This document shows, one piece after another, positions 50,204 to 61,039 of a stretch of DNA of 64,000 nucleotides. This stretch comes from Sinorhizobium alkalisoli. GTDB lineage: Bacteria > Pseudomonadota > Alphaproteobacteria > Rhizobiales > Rhizobiaceae. A model generated the notes under the pieces. That model saw only the letters and a list, made by a program, of their open reading frames with translations. It was not told the origin of the DNA and ran no database searches. The translations under genes were made by a program, and so were the position numbers. The stretch is from contig NZ_CP034909.1 of NCBI RefSeq assembly GCF_008932245.1, positions 1-64,000 on the forward strand, written 5' to 3'. Each line of letters opens with the position of its first letter. Positions within the stretch are counted from its first letter, which is position 1.

Positions 50204-50635
50204 CTATTCTGGGACCGAAATGTTAATTTTCTTTACCATTCTCAACGGCTCTGGCCGCACGAGATCGACCGAGAGGAGTCCGTTGCGCAATTCCGCGCCG
50301 AGCACCTGCATGCCGTCGGCAAGAACGAAGGTGCGCTGGAACTGGCGGGCCGCAATGCCGCGATGCAGATAATCGCGCTCGCCGGTTTCTATCTGGCGGC
50401 CGCGGATGACGAGCTGGTTTTCCTCCGTCGTCACATCCAGGTCGTCCTCGGAAAAGCCGGCAACGGCAAGGGTAATGCGCAAGCGCTCCGGCGCGCCGGC
50501 CGTGCCGTCGCCATGAATGCGCTCGATATTGTAGGGAGGGTAACCGTCATTCGCCTTGGCGATGCGCTCAAGGGTCTTTTCCATGCTGTCGAAGCCCACC
50601 AGGAGCGGGCTCGTAAACGGCGTAATCCTGCTCAT
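50204..50635 (-). CDS. Small heat-shock protein Hsp20 (IbpA-like)
   Basis: 143 residues. N-terminal arm (1-35; FVGFDSMEKTL-type VGFDSMEKTLERIAKA), alpha-crystallin domain (about 36-125; ERLRITLAVAGFSEDDLDV, ENQLVIRGRQ, FQRTFVLADGMQVLGAELRNG) and a C-terminal KINISVPE with the I-X-V anchoring motif. It holds unfolding proteins for DnaK/ClpB. An RpoH-like promoter and a leader stem lie upstream. Confidence 0.94.
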   Translation of the reverse strand: MSRITPFTSPLLVGFDSMEKTLERIAKANDGYPPYNIERIHGDGTAGAPERLRITLAVAGFSEDDLDVTTEENQLVIRGRQIETGERDYLHRGIAARQFQRTFVLADGMQVLGAELRNGLLSVDLVRPEPLRMVKKINISVPE

Positions 50636-50639
50636 TCTT

Positions 50640-50679
50640 CAAGTCCTTGCGAGATCAAGCGACCATCTTCCAGGACCTG
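50640..50679 (-). promoter_or_regulatory. Possible RNA thermometer stem in the hsp20 leader
   Basis: On the minus strand, CAGGUCCU (50679 to 50672) can pair with AGGACUUG (50647 to 50640), 8 bp with one G-U, around a 24-nt loop. The downstream arm contains most of the AAGGA Shine-Dalgarno, 9 nt before the ATG. Rhizobial small heat-shock genes often carry ROSE-type thermometers; this stem is simpler than a full ROSE element. Confidence 0.35.
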
Positions 50680-50699
50680 CCAAGCAGCATCCCGCCAAG

Positions 50700-50730
50700 C
50701 AATATGGTGGCTGTGCGCAACGAGTGCAAG
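50700..50730 (-). promoter_or_regulatory. RpoH-type heat-shock promoter of hsp20
   Basis: On the minus strand, CTTGCA (50730-50725), a 17-nt spacer and CCATATTG (50707-50700). Both boxes and the spacing fit the alphaproteobacterial RpoH consensus. It would start a leader of about 58 nt. Confidence 0.6.
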
Positions 50731-50846
50731 CGGCTTGCCTCTGGTGCGGGCGCAAATCATAGTCCACCGGGCGACGGCCTGAAGCCGCGCCGTGGTTATG
50801 TGTTGCGCGGCAAATCCGCAGATTCGAGATGGCAGGAGTAGGACAA

Positions 50847-51791
50847 GTGTCAAACGCGCGAAAGATCATCATCGACACGGATCCGGGGCAGGATGACGCG
50901 GCCGCGATCATGCTCGCCTTAGGCAGCCCGGAAGAAATCGACGTTCTCGGCATCACCACCGTCGCTGGCAATGTGCCGCTCACGCTGACGGCGCGCAATG
51001 CGCGGATCGTCTGCGAGCTCTGCGGCAGGACGGACGTGAAGATTTTCGCAGGCGCGGATAGGCCGGTGGCGCGCCCGCTCGTCACCGCCGAGCACGTCCA
51101 TGGCAAGACCGGGCTCGACGGCCCCGAATTGAGCGAGCCGACAATGCCGCTTGAGGAGCAGCACGCCGTCGATTTCATTATCGCGACGCTCAGCGCCGAG
51201 GCGCCGGGCGCGGTGACGCTTTGCACGCTTGGTCCGCTCACCAATATCGCGCTCGCCCTCACCAAGGCCCCGGAGATTGCCCCGCGGGTACGGGAACTGG
51301 TGATGATGGGCGGCGGCTTTTTCGAAGGCGGCAATATCACGCCGGCGGCTGAGTTCAATGTCTTTGTCGATCCGGAGGCCGCCGAGATCGTCTTTAGCTC
51401 CGGCATTCCGATCGTGATGATGCCGCTCGACGTGACGCACCGTGTCCTCACACACAAGGCCCGAGTCGAGAAGATCCGCGCAATCGGCAGCCCGGCGGCG
51501 GTCGCGCTTGCGGAGATGCTCGAGTTCTTCGAGCGCTTCGACATCGAGAAGTACGGCACCGATGGTGGGCCGCTGCACGACCCGACGGTTATCGCCTATC
51601 TGTTGCGGCCCGAGCTCTTCACCGGTCGCGACTGCAATGTCGAGATCGAAACGACTTCGGCGCTGACAACCGGCATGACTGTCGTCGACTGGTGGCAGGT
51701 CACGGGCCGCGAGCACAATGCCATGGTCATGCGGCACATCGACGATGAGGGCTTCTTCGATCTGCTTACGGATCGCCTGGCGCGTATCTGA
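50847..51791 (+). CDS. Nucleoside hydrolase (IunH/RihA family)
   Basis: 314 residues from GTG 50847 (GGAG 8 nt upstream) or 320 from ATG 50829. The calcium-binding N-terminal motif DTDPGQDDAAAIMLAL and the catalytic/substrate motifs VMMGGGFFEGGNITPAAEFN and LHDPTVIAYLL are complete. It splits ribonucleosides into base and ribose; the ribokinase gene nearby could take the ribose forward. Base specificity is not readable. Confidence 0.93.
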   Translation: MSNARKIIIDTDPGQDDAAAIMLALGSPEEIDVLGITTVAGNVPLTLTARNARIVCELCGRTDVKIFAGADRPVARPLVTAEHVHGKTGLDGPELSEPTMPLEEQHAVDFIIATLSAEAPGAVTLCTLGPLTNIALALTKAPEIAPRVRELVMMGGGFFEGGNITPAAEFNVFVDPEAAEIVFSSGIPIVMMPLDVTHRVLTHKARVEKIRAIGSPAAVALAEMLEFFERFDIEKYGTDGGPLHDPTVIAYLLRPELFTGRDCNVEIETTSALTTGMTVVDWWQVTGREHNAMVMRHIDDEGFFDLLTDRLARI

Positions 51792-51818
51792 GCATGGCCG
51801 GATGATACCCCAGAATAT

Positions 51819-51847
51819 GAAAACGGCGCCAATGGGGCGCCGTTTTC
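51819..51847. terminator. Bidirectional terminator between nucleoside hydrolase and chemoreceptor
   Basis: GAAAACGGCGCC pairs with GGCGCCGTTTTC (12 bp) around a 5-nt loop (AATGG). A-rich and T-rich flanks on the two sides let it serve both converging genes. Confidence 0.88.
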
Positions 51848-51864
51848 TGTGTCTCCTGCTCTGG

Positions 51865-54321
<2,457 letters not shown>

Positions 54322-54522
54322 TCATGGAGCGCGTGATGCCGACCGGCATGAAGGAACCGGGTCTAAAATGGCCCGCTTCGTAATCTGGATAAGCGATCAA
54401 AGATTAAGATAGAGGCAACAAATCGGCCAATTCCTGGCCCTCCGGGGATATTCCAGGGTGCAGGCGTCGTTGCCGCGACAGAGCCTGTCCTGATTGCGAA
54501 TGGCCGAATATCGGCGCTGTCG

Positions 54523-55422
54523 TCAGAGGCGGACGGCGACCTCGGAGGCGAACGGGATCGCCGGTTGTGCGCCCGGCTTCAGGCAGGCGAGCGACCCGGC
54601 GACGGCGGCGCGGCGAAGCGCTTCGGGGAAGAAGAGTCCCGAGTCCAGACTCGCGGCGAGATAGCCGCAGAAGGTGTCGCCGGCACCGACCGTGTCGACG
54701 GGCTCGATCGCCAGCCCCTTCGCGCGATGGACCTCGCCATCGTGGATCGCCACGGCGCCGTCGGCGCCCAGCGTAACGATTAGCGTCTGCCCGGTCTCCG
54801 CGTGGAGAGCCATCATCGCCGCTTCCCGTTCGGGGCCCGCGATGCCGACCCTGCCGGCGAGCAGTTCGAACTCGGTCTCGTTCGCGATGACGATGTCGGC
54901 CATGCGGCCAAGGCGGGCGGCGTCCGGCGTCAGCGGCGCGATGTTGATGACGGAGCGGATCCGGCGCCGCCGGGCTTCGGTCAGTGCCTTCTCCACGGAG
55001 GCTGCCGGTATTTCCAGCTGCAGCATCAGCGTGTCGCCGACTGACATCGACTCGACGGCGGCAACGGCATTGCTTGCGCTGACGGTCGCATTGGCACCGG
55101 CAACGACGACGATGACATTCTCTCCCTCACCGTCGACCATGATATGTGCGGTACCGGTCGGCTCCACGGCCGTCTTCACAAGGCTGAGATCGGCACCCGC
55201 CTCCCTGAGCAGTGCAAGCGCACCTTCGGCAAAGCCGTCCGAGCCGACCGCACCGGCGATGCGCACGGATGCGCCGGCGCGACGGGCGGCCAGCGCCTGG
55301 TTGGCGCCCTTGCCCCCGGCGGCGGTGGCAAAGCCCGTCCCGGCAACGGTCTCGCCGGGCTTCGGGAGGCGCGTGGTCGTGGCGATCAGGTCCATGTTGA
55401 TGGACCCAAGGACAGTGATCAT
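54523..55422 (-). CDS. rbsK: Ribokinase (PfkB family)
   Basis: 299 residues. N-terminal PfkB motif GGKGANQALAARRAGA with SINMDLIATTTRLPKPGET, and the C-terminal signature DTVGAGDTFCGYLAASL whose Asp is the catalytic base. It phosphorylates D-ribose to ribose-5-phosphate. No ribose transporter is adjacent; the nucleoside hydrolase 2.7 kb away is a possible ribose source. It lies 50 nt after rmuC on the same strand. Confidence 0.93.
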   Translation of the reverse strand: MITVLGSINMDLIATTTRLPKPGETVAGTGFATAAGGKGANQALAARRAGASVRIAGAVGSDGFAEGALALLREAGADLSLVKTAVEPTGTAHIMVDGEGENVIVVVAGANATVSASNAVAAVESMSVGDTLMLQLEIPAASVEKALTEARRRRIRSVINIAPLTPDAARLGRMADIVIANETEFELLAGRVGIAGPEREAAMMALHAETGQTLIVTLGADGAVAIHDGEVHRAKGLAIEPVDTVGAGDTFCGYLAASLDSGLFFPEALRRAAVAGSLACLKPGAQPAIPFASEVAVRL

Positions 55423-55472
55423 CTGGAACGTGCCCCATCGGTTGCTGATTTGCCGGACAGTGCCCGAGCGCG

Positions 55473-56678
55473 TCAGTCCTCGTCAACCACTCTGAGCTTC
55501 AATTGACCGATACGGCCCTCCATGGACCGTTCGCCCGAACCTTCTTCCTTGCTGCTGCGCGCGGGTGCGGGTGGCGTTTCCAGGTCCAGCGCCTCGATCT
55601 TCGCGCCACGGCGCGTCAGCTTGTCGGAGGAGATCAGGATCTCGTCGATATCTTTCTGCGTCAGGGCGAAGTGCCCCTGGAGCTTGCGCACGCGCTCGTC
55701 GAGGCGGGATAGATCCTCCATGAGGCGCACGACCTCGCCCTGTATTAGATGCGCCTGCTCGCGCATGCGCGCGTCCTTGAGGATCGCCTGGATGACCTGG
55801 ATCGAAAGGAGCAGCAACGACGGCGAGACGATGACGACGCGCTGGCGATGGGCCTTCTGCACGACCGTCTCGAAATGCTCGTGGACCTCAGCGAAGATCG
55901 ATTCGGATGGGACGAAGAGAAACGCGGTCTCCTGCGTTTCTCCGGAGAGCAGGTATTTGCCGGCGATATCGCGGATATGGACTTCCATGTCGCGGCGAAA
56001 GGCCTGCGCGGCCTGCTGGCGCCGCTCGGCACTCTCGGCATCGCGCATGGCGTTCCAGGCCTCCAGCGGGAATTTCGCATCGATCACGAGCGGCGGCTGA
56101 TCGTTCGGCATGCGGATGACGCAATCAGGCCGTGCGCCGTTGGAGAGCGTCGCCTGGAAGATGTAAGCGCCGATCGGCAGCCCATCCGCGACGATCGCCT
56201 CCATGCGCGACTGGCCGAAGGCGCCGCGCGTCTGCTTGTTGGAAAGGATGCTCTGCAGCCCGGCCATGTCCTTGGCGAGCGCCTGGATGTTGTTCTGGGC
56301 GCTGTCGATGACGGCCAGCCGCTCCTGCAGCCGCCGAAGATTTTCGTGGGTTGCCTTGGTCTGCTCGCTGATCGAGGCACCGATCCGGTGCGTCATCCCG
56401 TCGATCCGCTGACTGAGCGATTGGTTGAGCTCAGCCTGTCGGGCGCCGAAGACGTCCGCCATCGCTGCGATCCGTCCCTGCATTTCGGTCTGTGCCGCAA
56501 GCAGCGACGCAATCTGCTCGGCGCGCTCGTCCGCGCGAAGCGCACGGGCACGGCCCGCGGCCATGATCGCCAGGAGTGCGATCAGCAGGGCGGCAGCGGT
56601 GACAAAATAGCCTGCCGTGATGGGCAGGGCGCCGAGTTGAAACAGCGGCTGGTCGAAGGAAAAGGCGACGGGCTCCAT
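55473..56678 (-). CDS. rmuC: DNA recombination protein RmuC
   Basis: 401 residues. An N-terminal membrane segment (about 18-40; [20 protein letters not shown]), a long coiled coil (about 55-150; [18 protein letters not shown]) and the RmuC nuclease-like domain (about 155-360) with [11 protein letters not shown] and [10 protein letters not shown]. It limits inversions at short repeats, by an unknown mechanism. It is divergent from def with a 150-bp gap. Confidence 0.93.
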   Translation of the reverse strand: MEPVAFSFDQPLFQLGALPITAGYFVTAAALLIALLAIMAAGRARALRADERAEQIASLLAAQTEMQGRIAAMADVFGARQAELNQSLSQRIDGMTHRIGASISEQTKATHENLRRLQERLAVIDSAQNNIQALAKDMAGLQSILSNKQTRGAFGQSRMEAIVADGLPIGAYIFQATLSNGARPDCVIRMPNDQPPLVIDAKFPLEAWNAMRDAESAERRQQAAQAFRRDMEVHIRDIAGKYLLSGETQETAFLFVPSESIFAEVHEHFETVVQKAHRQRVVIVSPSLLLLSIQVIQAILKDARMREQAHLIQGEVVRLMEDLSRLDERVRKLQGHFALTQKDIDEILISSDKLTRRGAKIEALDLETPPAPARSSKEEGSGERSMEGRIGQLKLRVVDED

Positions 56679-56828
56679 GGCCGCAGCCTAACAGATTCGT
56701 TTCCGATGGCCAGATCAAAACGAGAACAAAGAAAAGTCGCGCCTTGGCGGGAGCCGATCGGGTGGCCATCCGGACCGCAATCGGCAAATTCCTTGCGCCC
56801 GAGCGGAAAGATCGGTTATGGGAGCGGC

Positions 56829-57353
56829 ATGACGATCAAGCCGCTTATCATCCTTCCCGATCCCATTCTGCGCCAGATGTCGGCGCCGGTGGAGACCATC
56901 GACGACGAGGTCCGCCGCCTTGCCGACGATATGCTCGAGACCATGTACGATGCTCCTGGCATCGGCCTTGCGGCCATCCAGATCGGCTTGCCGAGGCGCC
57001 TTTTGGTGCTGGATGTCACCAAGGAGGGCGAGGAGAGAAAGCCGCTCGTCTTCATCAATCCCAAGGTCGTCCGCTACTCCGAGGAGCGCTCGGTCTACGA
57101 GGAAGGCTGCCTGTCGATTCCGGACTATTACGCCGAAGTTGAGCGCCCGGCGGCGATCACCGTCGAATATCTCGACCGTGACGGCAAGCAGCAGAGCATC
57201 GAGGCCGACGGGCTGCTTGCCACTTGCCTGCAGCATGAGATCGATCACTTGAACGGGGTGCTCTTCATCGACCATATCTCCAAGCTCAAGCGCGATATGG
57301 TGATCCGCAAGTTCACCAAGGCTGCCAAGGTACGCGGAAGCCGGGCGATCTGA
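56829..57353 (+). CDS. def: Peptide deformylase
   Basis: 174 residues from ATG 56829 (GGAG 4 nt upstream); the long frame open from 55749 is a shadow. All three motifs are present: [18 protein letters not shown] (metal Cys) and QHEIDHLNG (two metal His and the catalytic Glu). It removes the formyl group from nascent proteins. def-fmt-truA form a translation operon here. Confidence 0.97.
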   Translation: MTIKPLIILPDPILRQMSAPVETIDDEVRRLADDMLETMYDAPGIGLAAIQIGLPRRLLVLDVTKEGEERKPLVFINPKVVRYSEERSVYEEGCLSIPDYYAEVERPAAITVEYLDRDGKQQSIEADGLLATCLQHEIDHLNGVLFIDHISKLKRDMVIRKFTKAAKVRGSRAI

Positions 57354-57436
57354 CGGCTCCGATGCAACCGGCATGAAGGATCGGCGCTTGAGCACGACGC
57401 CGTTTCGGGCAATCGAGAGATACGGAGTACACCGAC

Positions 57437-58372
57437 TTGCCGCTGCGCATCATCTTCATGGGCACACCGGACTTTGCCGTTCCGACGCTGGCGGCGCTCG
57501 CAGAAGCCGGGCATGAGGTCGTCGCCGTCTACACCCAGCCGCCGCGTCCCGGTGGCCGGCGTGGCCTCGATCTTCAGAAATCGCCGGTGCACCAGGCGGC
57601 GGAGCTACTGGGCGCGCCGGTGTTGACGCCTGTCGACTTCAAGGATCCGGCCGATCGGCAGCGTTTTCGCGGCTTCGATGCCGATGTCGCCGTCGTCGTC
57701 GCCTATGGGCTCTTGCTGCCGGAGGAGATTCTCTCGGGCACGCGCCATGGCTGCTACAACGGCCATGCCTCGCTCCTTCCGCGCTGGCGGGGTGCGGCCC
57801 CGATCCAGCGCGCCATCATGGCCGGCGACAGCGAGACCGGCATGATGGTGATGAAAATGGACAAGGGGCTCGACACCGGCCCCGTCGCGCTGACGAAGCG
57901 CGTTGCGATCGGCGAGGCAATGACGGCCGGCGAGCTGCACGACAGGCTGATGCATGTCGGCGCGAGCCTGATGAAGGAAGCGATGGCGAAGCTCGAGGCG
58001 GGCGATTTGACGCTGACGCCGCAGCCGGAAGAGGGCGTCGTCTACGCCGCCAAGATCACCAAGGACGAGACACGCATCGATTTTTCGAAGCCCGCGCGCG
58101 AGGTCCACAACCATATTCGCGGCCTTTCGCCCTTTCCGGGCGCCTGGTTCGAACTCGTGACCGCCGGCCGTATCGAACGCACCAAGGTTTTGGGATCGGA
58201 ACTTGCCGAAGGAACCGGCAAGCCCGGCACTGTGCTCGACGAAGCATTGACGATCGCCTGCAGCGAAGGGGCCGTGCGGCCGACGCGCTTGCAGCGGGCG
58301 GGCGGCAAGGCGCTTCCCACGGCCGAGTTCCTGCGCGGCACGCCCGTTGCGACCGGCTCGAGGATCGCCTGA
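57437..58372 (+). CDS. fmt: Methionyl-tRNA formyltransferase
   Basis: 311 residues starting at a TTG (57437), the only start that includes the conserved [17 protein letters not shown]. Formyl-transferase core with [16 protein letters not shown] (catalytic Asn/His region in [11 protein letters not shown]) and a C-terminal OB-like domain (about 205-305). It formylates initiator Met-tRNA. Its stop shares bases with the truA start (TGATG). Confidence 0.95.
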   Translation: MPLRIIFMGTPDFAVPTLAALAEAGHEVVAVYTQPPRPGGRRGLDLQKSPVHQAAELLGAPVLTPVDFKDPADRQRFRGFDADVAVVVAYGLLLPEEILSGTRHGCYNGHASLLPRWRGAAPIQRAIMAGDSETGMMVMKMDKGLDTGPVALTKRVAIGEAMTAGELHDRLMHVGASLMKEAMAKLEAGDLTLTPQPEEGVVYAAKITKDETRIDFSKPAREVHNHIRGLSPFPGAWFELVTAGRIERTKVLGSELAEGTGKPGTVLDEALTIACSEGAVRPTRLQRAGGKALPTAEFLRGTPVATGSRIA

Positions 58373-59115
58373 TGCCGCGCTATCGCCTGACTGTCGAATA
58401 TGACGGCTCCGGCTATGTCGGCTGGCAGCGGCAGGAGAACGGCCGTTCAGTGCAGGGCGCGATCGAGAAGGCGGTGCTGTCGCTGACCGGCGAGATCGTC
58501 TCGATCCGCGGCGCCGGGCGCACTGATTCCGGCGTTCATGCAATCGGCCAGGTGGCGCATGTAGATCTGGGGCGCGAATGGAAGAGCCACACGCTGCGCA
58601 ACGCGTTGAACGCCCACCTGACGCTCGCTGGCGATAGGGTCTCGATCCTCGATGCGGCGGACGTGCCGCCGGATTTCGACGCGCGCTTTTCCGCCGTCCG
58701 CCGCCACTATCTCTACCGCATCATTTCCCGCCGTTCGCCGCTGGCGCTCGAGGCAAGGCGCGCCTGGTGGGTGCCGAAGACGCTCGACCATGAGGCGATG
58801 CAGGAGGCGGCCCAGCGGCTCGTCGGCCATCACGATTTCACCACTTTCCGCTCGGCCCATTGTCAGGCGACGAGCGCTCTCCGTACGCTCGATCGGCTGG
58901 ATGTCACCCGCAACGGTGAACTCATCGAGATCCGGGCGAGTGCGCAGAGCTTCCTGCATAACCAGATCCGCTCCTTCGCCGGCTCGCTGAAACTCGTCGG
59001 CGAGGGCAAATGGACGCCGGAAGCTCTGCAGGCGGCACTCGAAGCGCGGGACCGCAAGGCTTGCGGTCCTGTCGCGCCGCCCGACGGCCTTTACTTCCTG
59101 CAGGTGGACTACTGA
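58372..59115 (+). CDS. truA: tRNA pseudouridine synthase A
   Basis: 247 residues. The catalytic Asp is in [17 protein letters not shown]; other TruA blocks are [17 protein letters not shown] and [13 protein letters not shown]. It makes pseudouridine at positions 38-40 of tRNA. It overlaps fmt by 1 nt. Downstream it converges on the membrane-protein gene at a 9-nt distance. Confidence 0.97.
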   Translation: MPRYRLTVEYDGSGYVGWQRQENGRSVQGAIEKAVLSLTGEIVSIRGAGRTDSGVHAIGQVAHVDLGREWKSHTLRNALNAHLTLAGDRVSILDAADVPPDFDARFSAVRRHYLYRIISRRSPLALEARRAWWVPKTLDHEAMQEAAQRLVGHHDFTTFRSAHCQATSALRTLDRLDVTRNGELIEIRASAQSFLHNQIRSFAGSLKLVGEGKWTPEALQAALEARDRKACGPVAPPDGLYFLQVDY

Positions 59116-59124
59116 ACCGTGGGT

Positions 59125-59721
59125 TCAACCCGGTACCAGGCCGAAGAGATGCTGCAGATATTGTCCGACCATCATCGAAGGCAGCAGGAACAGCCCCGTC
59201 AGCGCTGCGGCGAGCAGGTTCTCATTGCCGGTGATCGTGCGCAGCAGCCGGAAGAGCAGGGCGATGCTGGCGAAGAGCACGATCAGCCACAGGAATGCGG
59301 TCACCTGCTGGCTTCCTCGCGTAAGGAGCAGGATCGCGGCCGGCACAGCCATCGCATAGGAGAGGGGCACAGACAGCCAGTTGCTGGTGACGATCACCGG
59401 CACCACGAGACCGGCGAAGCCGAGCGGCCGTGAAAGGACGACGATCAGCAGGATCGGCACGAGCCAGCTTGCGAGATCGACGATGAAGAGCTTGAGGAAA
59501 AAGCTGCCGCCGACGGTGGTGCCGCTCGGCATTGCGGAAAGATAGTAGAGACGCCAGGAGGCCCAGGTCACCGCCATGGCAGGCAGCGACCAGAGGATCG
59601 CCGCGAAGGAGCGCCACAGGCCGCGTTCGCTGATGTCCAGCCAGCCATAGCCTTCGCGCTTGCCGAGGATCAGCAGCCAAAGTCCCTTGACGTAGGAGAG
59701 GACCTCTTCAAGCGACGGCAT
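59125..59721 (-). CDS. Conserved hypothetical membrane protein
   Basis: 198 residues with about five transmembrane segments (around 38-60, 72-95, 98-118, 120-160, 165-190). The N-terminus [20 protein letters not shown] is amphipathic and soluble. I cannot place it in a named family beyond a possible likeness to Yip1-like proteins. Its start overlaps the dapE end by 14 nt on the same strand, so it is translated with dapE. Confidence 0.8.
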   Translation of the reverse strand: MPSLEEVLSYVKGLWLLILGKREGYGWLDISERGLWRSFAAILWSLPAMAVTWASWRLYYLSAMPSGTTVGGSFFLKLFIVDLASWLVPILLIVVLSRPLGFAGLVVPVIVTSNWLSVPLSYAMAVPAAILLLTRGSQQVTAFLWLIVLFASIALLFRLLRTITGNENLLAAALTGLFLLPSMMVGQYLQHLFGLVPG

Positions 59722-60901
59722 GGCCGAACCAGCGGGCTATGAAGGATTCATAAATATTGGTGAGCGTCTCGAGATCGGCGACTGCGACGCGCTCATCGAC
59801 CATGTGCATCGTCTGCCCGACGAGGCCGAATTCGACGACCGGGCAATAATCCTTGATGAAGCGTGCATCCGAGGTGCCGCCGGTGGTGGAGAGTTTGGGT
59901 CGGCGTCCGGTGACGCTTTCGACTGCGCCCGAAAGCGACTCGATCAGCGCATCGTTACGGGTCAGAAAAACATGGCTCGGGCGTTCGTTCCAGACGATTT
60001 CATAGCTGACCGGCGCCCGGCCGGGTCTGAGCCTGTCGTCCTTAGCGGCCTCGTCGAGCCGCGAGACGATCTCTGCCTTCAGGCTCTCGACCGTCCAGCT
60101 ATCATTGAAACGGATGTTGAAAGCAGCACTTGCCTTGGCGGGAATGACATTCACGGCGACATTTCCGACATCGACCGTCGTCACTTCCAGGTTGGACGAC
60201 TGGAAATTCTCCGTGCCCTTGTCGAAGGGCGGGTGCATGAGCGCCTGGACGAGCTGAACGACACCGCGCACCGGATTGTCGGCGAGGTGCGGATAGGCGG
60301 CATGTCCCTGAACGCCATGGACGGTGATCCGGCCGGAAAGGGAACCGCGGCGACCGATCTTGATCATCTCGCCGAGCGCATCGGGATTGGTGGGTTCGCC
60401 GACGAGGCAGGCGTCCCAGCGCTCGCCTTTGCCTGCCGCCCATTCGAGCAGCTTCACCGTGCCGTTGATCGCAGGACCTTCCTCGTCACCGGTGATCAGG
60501 AAGGAAACGGAACCCTGCGGCGGCCCATGCGTCTCAATGTGTCGGGCAACCGCTGCCACGAAGCAGGCGATGCCGCCCTTCATGTCGACGGCGCCGCGGC
60601 CATACATCTCGCCGCCGGCGATCTCGGCGGAGAACGGGCCATGGCTCCATGCGGCCTCGTCGCCGACCGGGACCACATCCGTGTGGCCGGCGAACATCAG
60701 ATGCGGACCTTGCGTTCCGAGCCGTGCATAGAGGTTCTCGATATCCGGCGTCCCGGCCTCTTGCGCGACCATCCGGTCGACCTTGAAGCCGAGCGGCGAA
60801 AGCATCGCTTCGAGCGTAGCGAGCGCCCCGCCCTCGGTCGGAGTTACCGACGGGCAGCGGATGAGGGTGGCGAGATTGGAGATCGGATCGGTCGGAAACA
60901 T
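59708..60901 (-). CDS. dapE: Succinyl-diaminopimelate desuccinylase
   Basis: 397 residues of M20 peptidase fold. Metal ligands: His/Asp in [13 protein letters not shown], Asp in [12 protein letters not shown], Glu pair in [13 protein letters not shown], and the C-terminal His in [27 protein letters not shown] is the DapE hallmark. It makes LL-diaminopimelate for lysine and peptidoglycan. dapD is not in the window; upstream lies an RND pump gene on the same strand, separated by a terminator. Confidence 0.96.
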   Translation of the reverse strand: MFPTDPISNLATLIRCPSVTPTEGGALATLEAMLSPLGFKVDRMVAQEAGTPDIENLYARLGTQGPHLMFAGHTDVVPVGDEAAWSHGPFSAEIAGGEMYGRGAVDMKGGIACFVAAVARHIETHGPPQGSVSFLITGDEEGPAINGTVKLLEWAAGKGERWDACLVGEPTNPDALGEMIKIGRRGSLSGRITVHGVQGHAAYPHLADNPVRGVVQLVQALMHPPFDKGTENFQSSNLEVTTVDVGNVAVNVIPAKASAAFNIRFNDSWTVESLKAEIVSRLDEAAKDDRLRPGRAPVSYEIVWNERPSHVFLTRNDALIESLSGAVESVTGRRPKLSTTGGTSDARFIKDYCPVVEFGLVGQTMHMVDERVAVADLETLTNIYESFIARWFGHAVA

Positions 60902-60990
60902 GGAGCGGAATGCCTGCGGTGCCGGTGGGCCAATGGAGGAATTGCTGGTTTATCCGATCGATTTCGAGCTGTCACGCAGTCATGGAATCG

Positions 60991-61015
60991 AAAACGGCCG
61001 GACGATCGTCCGGCC
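60991..61015 (-). terminator. Terminator of the RND efflux gene
   Basis: GGCCGGACGATCGTCCGGCC at 60996-61015 is a perfect 20-bp palindrome. On the minus strand it is followed by GTTTT (60995-60991), so it would end the RND transcript about 25 nt after its stop and isolate dapE. Confidence 0.8.
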
Positions 61016-61039
61016 CGCTTCCATCCTGATCGGACAAGC

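Noticed and set aside
55749..56828. A long plus-strand frame leading into def.
   Set aside because: It is antisense to rmuC; peptide deformylase homology starts at the ATG 56829 with its own ribosome site.
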